Source: Serratia marcescens (GTDB lineage Bacteria; Pseudomonadota; Gammaproteobacteria; Enterobacterales; Enterobacteriaceae). From it: 64,000 nucleotides of DNA. A model generated the notes under the pieces. That model saw nothing but the letters and a program-made list of their open reading frames with translations. It was not told the DNA's origin and did not search any database. Shown in pieces: positions 1 through 8,812 of the stretch; position 1 is the first letter of the stretch, and each line of letters starts with the position of its first letter. The position numbers and the translations under genes were made by a program. The stretch lies in the NCBI RefSeq assembly GCF_001902635.1, contig NZ_MJAO01000010.1, positions 1 to 64,000 on the forward strand. Reading direction: 5' to 3'.

Positions 1-1
1 T

Positions 2-1462
2 GTCGAATTAGGTGAGATCGAGCGCTGCATTGCTCGCCATCCTGATGTAGAGCAGTCGGTGGTGGTGGCGGTGGGCAATGCGCAACATCGTCGGCTGGTC
101 GCTTTTGCCAAACTGCACGATCGCCACAAAGCGCAGGCATTGCACGCCAGGGAGGCCGAGGCCGCAGCGCTGGAGCAGGGCATTATTGTGAATCCGGCGC
201 AGCGCCTGGCGTTCAAGCTCAAGGAATCGCATATTCGCGTGCTGAATGGTCCGGGCATTGCGTTGACGGTACCGGCGGATAGCGCACGTTACATCAAACG
301 CCGCAGTTATCGCCATTTCAGCGGACAAAAAACCACGCTGGCACAGTTGGGGCAACTGCTGTCGGGCTTGGGGCAGATGCGTCTGCCTGGTCTGCCTTTT
401 GCCAAGTATGCCTATGCGTCCGCCGGGGGGTTATACCCGGTGCAAACCTACGTGTACCTGCATCCTGAAAAAATCGAAGAAGGGGTTTCCGGTATTTACT
501 ACTTCAACCCGCGTGAGGGCAGCCTGATGCCGGTGGCGCCAGAGGTGGTGTTGAACAGCGCTTTCCACGCCGGTCCCAATCAGTCTATTGCCGATCGGGC
601 GGCATTCACGCTGTTTATGGTGGCCGATATGGCGGCGATCGCGCCGCTCTATGGACAAGAGGCCGGTTGGCACTTCTCAGTGATGGAAGCCGGCACCCTC
701 TGCCATTTACTGGAGGACGATGCGCCGCGTTACGGATTGGGGCTGTGTCAACTGGGGATGGCGGACTTTTCCGCGGTGGCATCGCACTTCCAACTATCGC
801 CGCACCATCGCTATGTCCACTGCACCGTGGGGGGCGCGCTAGGGCAAGACGCGGGCAGCGCCGCCGCCTTGATGCGCGATTTCTCCACCTATGAGAAACC
901 GAGCGAAACTGCCGCGCCGGTGGACATGCAGGGCTACAAAGACGCCATGCTTCACAGCCTGCGTCAGCAACTACCTGACTATATGCTGCCGAGCAACGTG
1001 GTGCTGGCGACCGATTTTCCCTTGACCGCCAACGGCAAGTTGGATCGACAAAAGTTGCAGCAGCAGGGCGAACAAATTGCCCACCAGCGCGACGGCGTGG
1101 CCCCTATTCAGGCGGACGGCGCGCTGCAACAGCGGCTGGTGGCGCTCTGGCAGGAGGTGCTCGGGGTGAGCGACGTGTCGATCGAGGACGACTTCTTCTC
1201 GCTGGGGGGCAGTTCTATCGAGTTAGTGCGCATTCAGCAGGCGCTGGAGGCACTTATCGGGCAGGAGATCCCCATTGTCGACCTGTTCCGTCTGCCAACC
1301 ATTGCGGATGTGGCGCGTTATCTCAATGACCAACGGCACAACCTGCCTGAAGCCAGCGATGTCGTGCTGGCACAGGCCGAGGCGTCGCAGGTCGGTGCCG
1401 CGCGCGAGAATCTGGCGCTGCGGCGTAAGCGCGCTCAACAGGGAGGAAAGGGCGATGAGTGA
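2..1462 (+). CDS. clbK: ClbK, C-terminal part (A-oxidase-T), truncated by window start
   Basis: The reading frame is open from base 2, so this is the 3' end of a large hybrid PKS-NRPS. It begins inside an adenylation domain (VELGEIE, the A8 region). Next comes a nitroreductase-like/SagB-type oxidase insertion (about codons 80-290, with RRSYRHF and ASAGGLYPVQ). The end of the A domain follows (TANGKLDRQKL, the Lys of core A10), then a carrier domain with FFSLGGSSIEL holding the phosphopantetheine Ser. An oxidase inserted in an A domain fits a Cys-activating module that oxidises thiazoline to thiazole. In colibactin this is ClbK, which contributes to the bithiazole or alpha-aminoketone side. 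The assignment rests on this architecture plus the order clbL-M-N-O-P-Q-S downstream. The stop overlaps the clbL start by 8 nt. Confidence 0.9.
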   Translation, partial: VELGEIERCIARHPDVEQSVVVAVGNAQHRRLVAFAKLHDRHKAQALHAREAEAAALEQGIIVNPAQRLAFKLKESHIRVLNGPGIALTVPADSARYIKRRSYRHFSGQKTTLAQLGQLLSGLGQMRLPGLPFAKYAYASAGGLYPVQTYVYLHPEKIEEGVSGIYYFNPREGSLMPVAPEVVLNSAFHAGPNQSIADRAAFTLFMVADMAAIAPLYGQEAGWHFSVMEAGTLCHLLEDDAPRYGLGLCQLGMADFSAVASHFQLSPHHRYVHCTVGGALGQDAGSAAALMRDFSTYEKPSETAAPVDMQGYKDAMLHSLRQQLPDYMLPSNVVLATDFPLTANGKLDRQKLQQQGEQIAHQRDGVAPIQADGALQQRLVALWQEVLGVSDVSIEDDFFSLGGSSIELVRIQQALEALIGQEIPIVDLFRLPTIADVARYLNDQRHNLPEASDVVLAQAEASQVGAARENLALRRKRAQQGGKGDE

Positions 1463-2918
1463 GCAGAGCTACCGTAGTGCAGGGACGCTGTTGGCGCAGC
1501 TGGCGTCCGGGGAAATAACCTCCGTGGCGTTGGTGAATCACTATTTTGCTCGCATGGCGCAATTTAACGAGTCGTTGAACGCGGTGGTGCAGCAGCACCA
1601 TGCGTTGGCGCTGGAGGCCGCCGCGCGCGCCGATCGCGAACGGCTGGAGGGGCGCGCGACGGGCGTGCTGCACGGATTGCCCTGCACCGTTAAGGAATCG
1701 TTTGACGTACAGGGGTGGTTAACCACGTCCGGCGCCCGCCATCTGAAAGATAACCGGGCGACGCAGGATGCTCCTTCTATCGCACGCCTGCGCGCTGCCG
1801 GGGCGATCCTGATGGGCAAAACCAATGTGCCGATGATGACCGCAGATTGGCAAACCTATAACGATCTGTACGGCACCACCCATAACCTGTGGGATAGGCA
1901 ACGTTCACCCGGCGGATCGTCCGGGGGGGCTGCGGTGGCGCTGGCGGCGGATTTCACCCCCGTGGAGTTTGGCAGCGATCTGTTTGGCTCAATGCGCATT
2001 CCTGCACACTACACCGGCGTCTATGCCCATCGCTGTAGCCTGGGGTTGATGTCGGTCAGAGGACATGTGCCCGGCGGTGGCCCGCAAGCGACGAATGAGC
2101 CGGATCTCTCGACGGCGGGGCCCATGGCGCGCAGCGCGGCGGATCTGCGTCTGATGATGCGCGCGCTGAGCGCATTCTGGGTGGAACCGCCGCGTATTCC
2201 CGATTTTAGCCGTTATCAGGCCAAAACAAACTACCGCGTGTGCACGTGGTTTGGCGCACCCCACCATGAGATAGACCAACAGATCGCACAGCGTTTTCAA
2301 TCATTTATCGAAAAGTTACGCGCACAGCCAGGCGTGGAGGTTGATGACGCTATGCCCGCCGACATCGATCCCGACGCGCTGTTTGATATGGCTGTCAAAC
2401 TCAGCGGCCGACTGGTAGGCACGGCGCTCAATGGTCGCCAGCGCCTTACCGCCGGGCTGGCGGCGCTGGGCTTCAAGCTGGTGGGCAAGCTGGCGGATGT
2501 GCCTGAGGGGATGACGAGCTATTACCAGGGCATGCTGAACGACAGCGACGAACAGCTGCACACAGACAAACTCCGCCGCGAATACAGCCGGGTGATAGAA
2601 ACCCTTTTCGCCCGTTATGACGTGTTGTTGACACCCGTCAGCCCGGTGCTGGCCTTTGCGCACATGCAGCAGCCGGTGCGTAAGCGCAAGCTTATCGTCA
2701 ACGGCGAACCGCAGGATTACAACGAACATCTGTTCTGGAACATGTTGGCAACGGTTTTTGGTTTGCCTGCCACCGTCTACCCATTGGCGAAAACGACGGA
2801 TGAACTGCCGTGCGGCATACAAATCATCTCCGGGCATTTTCACGATGATGTGACGATTAACTTTGCGGAGTTCTGCGAAAGCATCAGTGGCGGATTCACG
2901 GCGCCGGAAGGGTATTAA
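1455..2918 (+). CDS. clbL: ClbL, amidase-signature enzyme of colibactin assembly
   Basis: A 487-residue amidase-signature protein. The Ser-Ser-Lys machinery is visible: Lys in the CTVKES motif, the Gly/Ser-rich PGGSSGGAA loop, and GSDLFGSMRIPA, which corresponds to the usual GSDxGGSxRxPA segment. In colibactin biosynthesis ClbL forms the amide that joins two halves of the molecule rather than hydrolysing one. I place the start at the ATG at 1455 because a GGGAGGAAAG ribosome-binding site sits just upstream, it overlaps the clbK stop (ATGAGTGA), and it gives the usual family length. The frame stays open further upstream, but that stretch is shadow inside clbK. Confidence 0.93.
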   Translation: MSEQSYRSAGTLLAQLASGEITSVALVNHYFARMAQFNESLNAVVQQHHALALEAAARADRERLEGRATGVLHGLPCTVKESFDVQGWLTTSGARHLKDNRATQDAPSIARLRAAGAILMGKTNVPMMTADWQTYNDLYGTTHNLWDRQRSPGGSSGGAAVALAADFTPVEFGSDLFGSMRIPAHYTGVYAHRCSLGLMSVRGHVPGGGPQATNEPDLSTAGPMARSAADLRLMMRALSAFWVEPPRIPDFSRYQAKTNYRVCTWFGAPHHEIDQQIAQRFQSFIEKLRAQPGVEVDDAMPADIDPDALFDMAVKLSGRLVGTALNGRQRLTAGLAALGFKLVGKLADVPEGMTSYYQGMLNDSDEQLHTDKLRREYSRVIETLFARYDVLLTPVSPVLAFAHMQQPVRKRKLIVNGEPQDYNEHLFWNMLATVFGLPATVYPLAKTTDELPCGIQIISGHFHDDVTINFAEFCESISGGFTAPEGY

Positions 2919-2979
2919 AGGCGGATATCGGTGACAGCGTCGCTAAAGGTGCGGCGCTTTTAATGAATAAGGAGCAGGT

Positions 2980-4419
2980 ATGACGGTGAATAAGCTTGAG
3001 CCAGACAGCGGCACGCCGAACGATGAGCGGTTCGCGGTGGCGGGGATGTTTGACGGCTCGCTGTACAGATTACTCCTGCGCATGGCGTTGCCGATGTTTG
3101 TCGGTATGTTGACGCAGGTGACCTATGCCATTGCCGATATTTTTTGGCTGAGCCACATTGATGTCGCCAACAGCGGCATCATTGCTGGCGTGGGGCTGAT
3201 TTTTCCCGTGGGGATGGGGTTATTCGCCATCGCCAACGGCATTCAAATCGGTATGGGATCGTTGCTGTCCCGCACCATCGGCATGCAGCGGTTGGATCGG
3301 GCGCAGCAGATTTTGTCGGTCGGTATCACCATCGCGCTATTTTTCGCGGTCGTGATCGCCGTGCTCGGCTATGTTTATGCGCAACCGCTACTGCGCGCGC
3401 TGGGGGCCACGGAGAGCATCATTGGCTACGCGGCGGACTTCTATTACTACTCGCTGCCGACCGTGTTCAGCATCATGTTGATTGGCGTCATGATGGGGTT
3501 GTTTCAGGGCGCGGGCAAGATCATGGTCATCATGAAGGCCTCGTTGCTGGGGGCGCTGGTGAATATCGTGCTCGATCCCATCATGATCTTTGTGTTCGAT
3601 TTTGGTGTGAAAGGGGTGGCGTTGGCGTCGTTGCTGGCGCAACTGAGTGTGGTCGCCTATTTCCTCTACGCATTGATGAGGCTACGCCTCGGGCTGAGCG
3701 TGCGCATTGCATTACGGCCATTCTCCTGGCAAACCTACCGGGAGTTTCTCTCCGTCGGCTTGGCGCAGATGCTGATGCAACTGATCATTTCGATCGGCAT
3801 CGTGATTTATAATTTTTTCATTGTCAGGTTGGACGTCAACGCGATGGCGGCATTTACGCTGACTGGTCGTATCGACTATTTCATCATGACGCCGATGCTG
3901 GCGATCGCCGCCGCGCTGCTGACCGTGGTGGGCCAGAACTGGGGGCGCGGCAATGTTACCCGCACGCTGGATGCCTATTGGGCCGCCGTCGCGCTGGCCT
4001 TCTCGATCGTTCTGGTACTGGCCGTCGCGCATATTGCGCTGGCACCCTGGATCTATCCCCTGTTTACCCACGTTGGCGCCGTCAGTGACTACGCGGTGCT
4101 GCAAACCCGCATTATGGCGCTGGCGCTGCCCTTTATCGCTGTCAGCATGTTGGCCAGCGAGTATTATCAGGCTATCGCCAAGCCATGGTATTCGGTGTTG
4201 CTGACGCTGATGCGTCACGTGTTTATTTCTGTCCCCGCCGTATACCTGCTGGCGTTTGTGTTGGATATGCGTATTACCGGCGTCTATTTTGGGGCGATGA
4301 GCGGCACTTTCGTGGCTGCGTTGTTGGCATGGCGTCTGCTGCGGATTTCACCGCGCCTGCTGCGATGGAATCAGGAGACAGTACGCGCCCAGCACCCTGA
4401 CATGGAGGTGGCGCCATGA
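2980..4419 (+). CDS. clbM: ClbM, MATE-family precolibactin transporter
   Basis: A 479-residue, strongly hydrophobic protein with about 12 predicted membrane segments in two similar halves, as in the MATE drug/cation antiporters. In pks islands ClbM exports precolibactin from the cytoplasm to the periplasm, where ClbP removes the N-acyl-Asn cap. An AAGGAG ribosome-binding site lies before the ATG. The stop overlaps the clbN start (ATGA), so the two are probably translationally coupled. The family assignment is certain. The ClbM name comes from its position between clbL and clbN. Confidence 0.93.
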   Translation: MTVNKLEPDSGTPNDERFAVAGMFDGSLYRLLLRMALPMFVGMLTQVTYAIADIFWLSHIDVANSGIIAGVGLIFPVGMGLFAIANGIQIGMGSLLSRTIGMQRLDRAQQILSVGITIALFFAVVIAVLGYVYAQPLLRALGATESIIGYAADFYYYSLPTVFSIMLIGVMMGLFQGAGKIMVIMKASLLGALVNIVLDPIMIFVFDFGVKGVALASLLAQLSVVAYFLYALMRLRLGLSVRIALRPFSWQTYREFLSVGLAQMLMQLIISIGIVIYNFFIVRLDVNAMAAFTLTGRIDYFIMTPMLAIAAALLTVVGQNWGRGNVTRTLDAYWAAVALAFSIVLVLAVAHIALAPWIYPLFTHVGAVSDYAVLQTRIMALALPFIAVSMLASEYYQAIAKPWYSVLLTLMRHVFISVPAVYLLAFVLDMRITGVYFGAMSGTFVAALLAWRLLRISPRLLRWNQETVRAQHPDMEVAP

Positions 4420-7400
4420 CGCTGGGCAATCCGTTGTTGTGGCCACAGCAACAGTGCCACATCATTGACCAACTGTATCCTCATAGCGGCGTAAACACCA
4501 TTGGCGGTGTGGTCGCCATTGAGGGGATTGTCGATTTGCCCCGGCTGCACGCGGCCATCCAGTCCGCCATTCGGCAATTTGATGCGTTGCGCATGTGGTT
4601 TGTCATGGGTGAGGGCGGTGAGGTGGTCAGTCAGGTGCAGCCTTATCGCTGGCGTGATATCCGCCATTTGACCTTTGCCCCGGACAGTGCTGAGCAGCGC
4701 TCACGCTCGGCGGCGAGCGAGGCATTCGTCGATAAATGGCTCAGCCGGCCGTTTACGCCGCTGGAGAACGATCTGTTTGAGTTCGTCACCTTTACGTGCG
4801 GCGAGCAGCACAGCGGCTATTTCTTTAAAGCCCACCATGGCATTGCCGATGGTTGGTCAATGGCGCTGTTGTCAAACCACGTCAAAAGAGCGTATGAACA
4901 GCCGGACACAGCGGATGATGCGCCGCCAGCCTATAGTGCATTTTTGGCGCAGCAGCAGTCTTATCAAAGGTCGTCGCGCTTCGCCGTCGATCGCGACTGG
5001 TGGCAGGGTTATATCGACGAATACCGCGACTGCTTTCCGGACAATTCCCCTATCGTTGCTACTGAGGGCATCAGTTGCTCCACCTGGCTCGAACCGGCCA
5101 TGATTAACCGCCTCTACGGGCTGTGCGATCGTTATCGGTGTACGCTTAACACACTGTTTATTGCGCTGTTCGCCCTTTATCGCGCCAGAGTATGGGGGGA
5201 GGAAAAAGGCGTGTTAGGCGTGCCGTTAGCCAACCGGCATTCTCGCGAGGCGCGACGTTGCTTTGGCATGTTTACCAATCATCTGTCGCTGGCTTATCGA
5301 CTGACGCGTACGGCTCGTTTCAGTGAACTGGTCGTCTTTTTCCAACGCGAACTGGAACGCGGCTTTAAGCACAGTAAATACCCCATTACCTTATTCAATC
5401 AGGATTTGGCGGAACGCGGCGGCGGACAGCTGCGGGCATTTGATTATTGCGTTAACTATTATAACTTTACCTATGAACGCCACATTGCGGGGGCCGCGCA
5501 GTACGTGGAGAGTTACTACAGCGGCGCGCAGTCCTACAAACTACAGATTGTTTTGCAAACTGTTAATAATCATAAAGAAAGCCTTAGGTTGAGTCTGGAG
5601 GCACTGCGCAGCGCCTTCACACCGCGCCAACTGACCGCGATAAAAAATGGCCTGCTGGATTTGGTCACGGCACTGGATGCACAGCCCGACGCCCGTTTAG
5701 GCGAGCTCGACGTCTATCCTGCGCCGCGCATCGCGTTGGCGGGCTGCGCAGCCCGGCCCGTGTTTTCTTCCCTGTTTGCGGCACAGGTTGCGGAACACGG
5801 CGATCGCACGGCGTTGTTCGATAATGAACAGTCTTTGACCTACCGGCAGTTGGACGAAGGCGTTGAGCAGGTGGCGCATTATCTACGCCAGCTCGGGATC
5901 GGGCGCGGTCAGGTGGTGGGGATTGCAGCCGAACACAGCGCCCAAACGGTGATGGCCATTTACGGTGTCTTGCGCTGTGGCGCGGCGTTTCTGCCACTCA
6001 ATCCCGGGTTACCAACGGCGCGCCTGCACGCCATGTGCTGTAAAGCGCAGGTGGCGCATATCCTTTACGATCCGGCGATGCATGAACTGGCGCAGGCACT
6101 GGCGTTTCCCGCGACCAGCTTGACCGTGGCCTCAACGACCCCGGTGCTTGCTAGCGAGCCTTGGTCCGTCATTGAGCCGCAGGATCTGGCCTATGTGCTG
6201 TTTACCTCCGGATCGACCGGCGAGCCTAAGGGAGTGCAGGTCTCTCATGGCAATCTGGCTAACTATCTCCATTTCGCCGCCGAACGTTACTTTACAGCGC
6301 AGGACCGGGCTGCGCTCTACTCTTCGTTGTCCTTCGATCTGACCATCACCACGCTGTTCGCCCCCTTGTGTGTGGGCGCGAGCATCAGCGTTTGTCGGCA
6401 CGCTGAGAGTGAAGCACTGCTGCGTATGGCCGTGGCTGAACAGCCCAACTCGGCTATCAAGCTTACACCTGCGCACCTGCAGCTGTTGTGTGTGGCTGGC
6501 ATCGGCAGCGATCGGATTCGTACCCTGGTGGTCGGCGGGGAGGATTTCAAACGGGATCTGGCGCGTAAGGCGGCCGATCTCTTTCCTCAGGCCGCGATCT
6601 ATAACGAATATGGGCCGACAGAAGCCACTGTGGGCTGCATGATCTATCGCTACACCGGGCAGGAAGCTGAGTCTTCGTTGCCCATCGGTGTGGCGATCGA
6701 CGGCTGTCAGGTGGCGATTTGCTCCCCCTGGGGTTGCCCGGTGCCGGAAGGCGAGGCCGGCGAATTGGTGATTTACGGCGCGTCAGTGACGCAGGGATAT
6801 ATCGACGCGCCGCAACAAACGGCCGCAGCCTACCTTAATGATGCCAATGGGGTGACGATCGGTTACCGCAGCGGCGATATCGGTTACGCCATGGCCCCCG
6901 ATATGCTGGCTTATCAGGGGCGTGATGACGATCAGATCAAAATCAACGGTTACCGCATTGAGCTGCGCGAAATCGAGCAAGCGCTGTTGAGCGCGCCTCT
7001 GGTGGAAAGTGCGGCGGTGGCGGTGATTGATGATGCGCAGGGGCAGCACAGCGGGTTGCTGGCCTGCGTGACGCCGTCATCCGTTGATGTGGCGGCCGTG
7101 ATGCAACACCTGCGGCAACAATTGCCTACCTACATGCAGCCCCGTCAGTGTTGCGCCATCGCTCAACTGCCACTGTCGCTCAATGGCAAGGTGGACGTGC
7201 GCCAGATAGCCGCCGTGGCCCGAAGCGCCGCGCCTGCGCCGGGGGGTGAGCCGCAAGGGGACACGGCGATAAGGCGTGCGGTGCGGGCCTGCGTGGAGGG
7301 GGCGCTGGAGCAAACCGCGTTCGATGATGACGAAAACCTCTATGTCCTGGGATTGGACTCCATCAAGAGTATCCAGATTGCGGCGCAGCTCAGACGCCAC

Positions 7401-8783
7401 GGCAGGACTATGCCAGCGGTACAGGTGATGGAATGTGGCACGGTGAACGCCATCTGCGTCTTTCTCGCCAATCATGCAACGGTGCCTCAATCCGCGCAGC
7501 ATGACCTCAATACCCGCATCGATCTGCCCGCGTTGCGTTGGTTTGAGCAGTTGGCGTTGCCTGTGCCTGATGTTTATAACCATGTCATTGTGCTGCAAGC
7601 GTTACCGGGCTGTTCGATTGAACAGTTACACGACAGGCTGCATGCGTTAATCCAGCAGCAGCCCGCCTTGCGCAGTGCGCTCGACGCTGATGGACGGTTG
7701 CGGGTATGCGATCCTGATGCGTGCTATCCCAACGGGGCGCTAACGGAATACCCGGCGGGGCAGTGGACATTGGCGGCGGTGATCGCTCAGTGCAATAGCG
7801 CGCTCGATGTGACAAGCGGTCGCGTCTTCACGGCTGCCCTGTTGCGGGCCCCGCAGCCGGCGTCCAGCCGATTGGTGCTGTGTGCCCATCACCTGTGCGT
7901 GGATATGCACTCTTGGTATCTGATCCTCAGCGCGCTGGATGCCGCCAACGCCGTCAATGGCGTCAGCAACAGCGGCATCCTGCACTGGAACGACTATCTG
8001 GCGAGCAAAACGGTAGACGTCGGCACGCACAACAACTGGCGCGCGGTATGCCAAACGCCGCCGCCGCATTTCCCGTCCGTGTCACCGGCGGATGAGGCAT
8101 TGCCTCGTACGCGCGCCTGGCGTGAAGACTTTCGCCACCCCTGCGTCGGCAGGCTGTTTGAATCCCGTGGAGATACCGCGTACAGCGCTGAAACCTATGT
8201 GCTGACGGCGCTGGCGCTGGCGCTGCGTCACTACAGCGATGAGGCGTGTTGCCGTATCGAGATGGAAGGGATGGGGCGCGGCTGCTGGCCCGATGAGCCT
8301 GATGTTGCGGACACGGTTGGGTGGTTCACCATGTTTTATCCTTGGGTGATCCCACTGCAGGGCGATGTGGCGACACTGTTGCCTGCGATCGCTGCCGATT
8401 TGGCAAAACGCACACACGGCGGGGGAGATTATGGCCTGCTGCAGATGCGCCATGCGCCGGAGGGCCTTCATGCGCAAGGCGTCCGAGTGAACTACATCGG
8501 CGTACAGGCGCAACCTCCGCTCCGCCATTTTCATATTGATCATTTGCATAGCGACATCTATACCGCGCCGGAGAACGCGCTTGGCTGCGTGCTGGAGTGG
8601 AATATTGCGCGCTCGGCGGCGGATGGCCTCTCCTTCCATTGCCGTTACGATCCTGCGCGCATTGCGTTAAATGACGTGCAACTGCTGCTGACGCGTTACA
8701 AGAACAGCCTCACTGCGCTGGATGCCTGGTTACGCCAACACTGCGCCACGCCGACGGGCACACCGACGCTGTGGGCGCTATGA
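4416..8783 (+). CDS. clbN: ClbN, NRPS (C-A-T-E) that builds the N-acyl-D-Asn prodrug cap
   Basis: A 1455-residue nonribosomal peptide synthetase. The order is: condensation domain with HHGIADG (about residue 140); adenylation domain (about 450-930) with FTSGSTGEPKG, NEYGPTEATVG and GYRIEL; carrier domain with phosphopantetheine Ser982 in GLDSIKS; and a final C-like domain with HHLCVDMHSW, MEGMGRG and TVGWFT. The last set is typical of an epimerization domain. This matches ClbN, which acylates Asn with a C14 fatty acid and epimerizes it to the D form. That cap keeps precolibactin inactive until ClbP cuts it. The EGHGR motif of E domains reads EGMGR here, so its His is replaced by Met. Confidence 0.93.
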   Translation: MTLGNPLLWPQQQCHIIDQLYPHSGVNTIGGVVAIEGIVDLPRLHAAIQSAIRQFDALRMWFVMGEGGEVVSQVQPYRWRDIRHLTFAPDSAEQRSRSAASEAFVDKWLSRPFTPLENDLFEFVTFTCGEQHSGYFFKAHHGIADGWSMALLSNHVKRAYEQPDTADDAPPAYSAFLAQQQSYQRSSRFAVDRDWWQGYIDEYRDCFPDNSPIVATEGISCSTWLEPAMINRLYGLCDRYRCTLNTLFIALFALYRARVWGEEKGVLGVPLANRHSREARRCFGMFTNHLSLAYRLTRTARFSELVVFFQRELERGFKHSKYPITLFNQDLAERGGGQLRAFDYCVNYYNFTYERHIAGAAQYVESYYSGAQSYKLQIVLQTVNNHKESLRLSLEALRSAFTPRQLTAIKNGLLDLVTALDAQPDARLGELDVYPAPRIALAGCAARPVFSSLFAAQVAEHGDRTALFDNEQSLTYRQLDEGVEQVAHYLRQLGIGRGQVVGIAAEHSAQTVMAIYGVLRCGAAFLPLNPGLPTARLHAMCCKAQVAHILYDPAMHELAQALAFPATSLTVASTTPVLASEPWSVIEPQDLAYVLFTSGSTGEPKGVQVSHGNLANYLHFAAERYFTAQDRAALYSSLSFDLTITTLFAPLCVGASISVCRHAESEALLRMAVAEQPNSAIKLTPAHLQLLCVAGIGSDRIRTLVVGGEDFKRDLARKAADLFPQAAIYNEYGPTEATVGCMIYRYTGQEAESSLPIGVAIDGCQVAICSPWGCPVPEGEAGELVIYGASVTQGYIDAPQQTAAAYLNDANGVTIGYRSGDIGYAMAPDMLAYQGRDDDQIKINGYRIELREIEQALLSAPLVESAAVAVIDDAQGQHSGLLACVTPSSVDVAAVMQHLRQQLPTYMQPRQCCAIAQLPLSLNGKVDVRQIAAVARSAAPAPGGEPQGDTAIRRAVRACVEGALEQTAFDDDENLYVLGLDSIKSIQIAAQLRRHGRTMPAVQVMECGTVNAICVFLANHATVPQSAQHDLNTRIDLPALRWFEQLALPVPDVYNHVIVLQALPGCSIEQLHDRLHALIQQQPALRSALDADGRLRVCDPDACYPNGALTEYPAGQWTLAAVIAQCNSALDVTSGRVFTAALLRAPQPASSRLVLCAHHLCVDMHSWYLILSALDAANAVNGVSNSGILHWNDYLASKTVDVGTHNNWRAVCQTPPPHFPSVSPADEALPRTRAWREDFRHPCVGRLFESRGDTAYSAETYVLTALALALRHYSDEACCRIEMEGMGRGCWPDEPDVADTVGWFTMFYPWVIPLQGDVATLLPAIAADLAKRTHGGGDYGLLQMRHAPEGLHAQGVRVNYIGVQAQPPLRHFHIDHLHSDIYTAPENALGCVLEWNIARSAADGLSFHCRYDPARIALNDVQLLLTRYKNSLTALDAWLRQHCATPTGTPTLWAL

Positions 8784-8812
8784 ACACGATGCCAACCCTT
8801 AAGGAACAAACA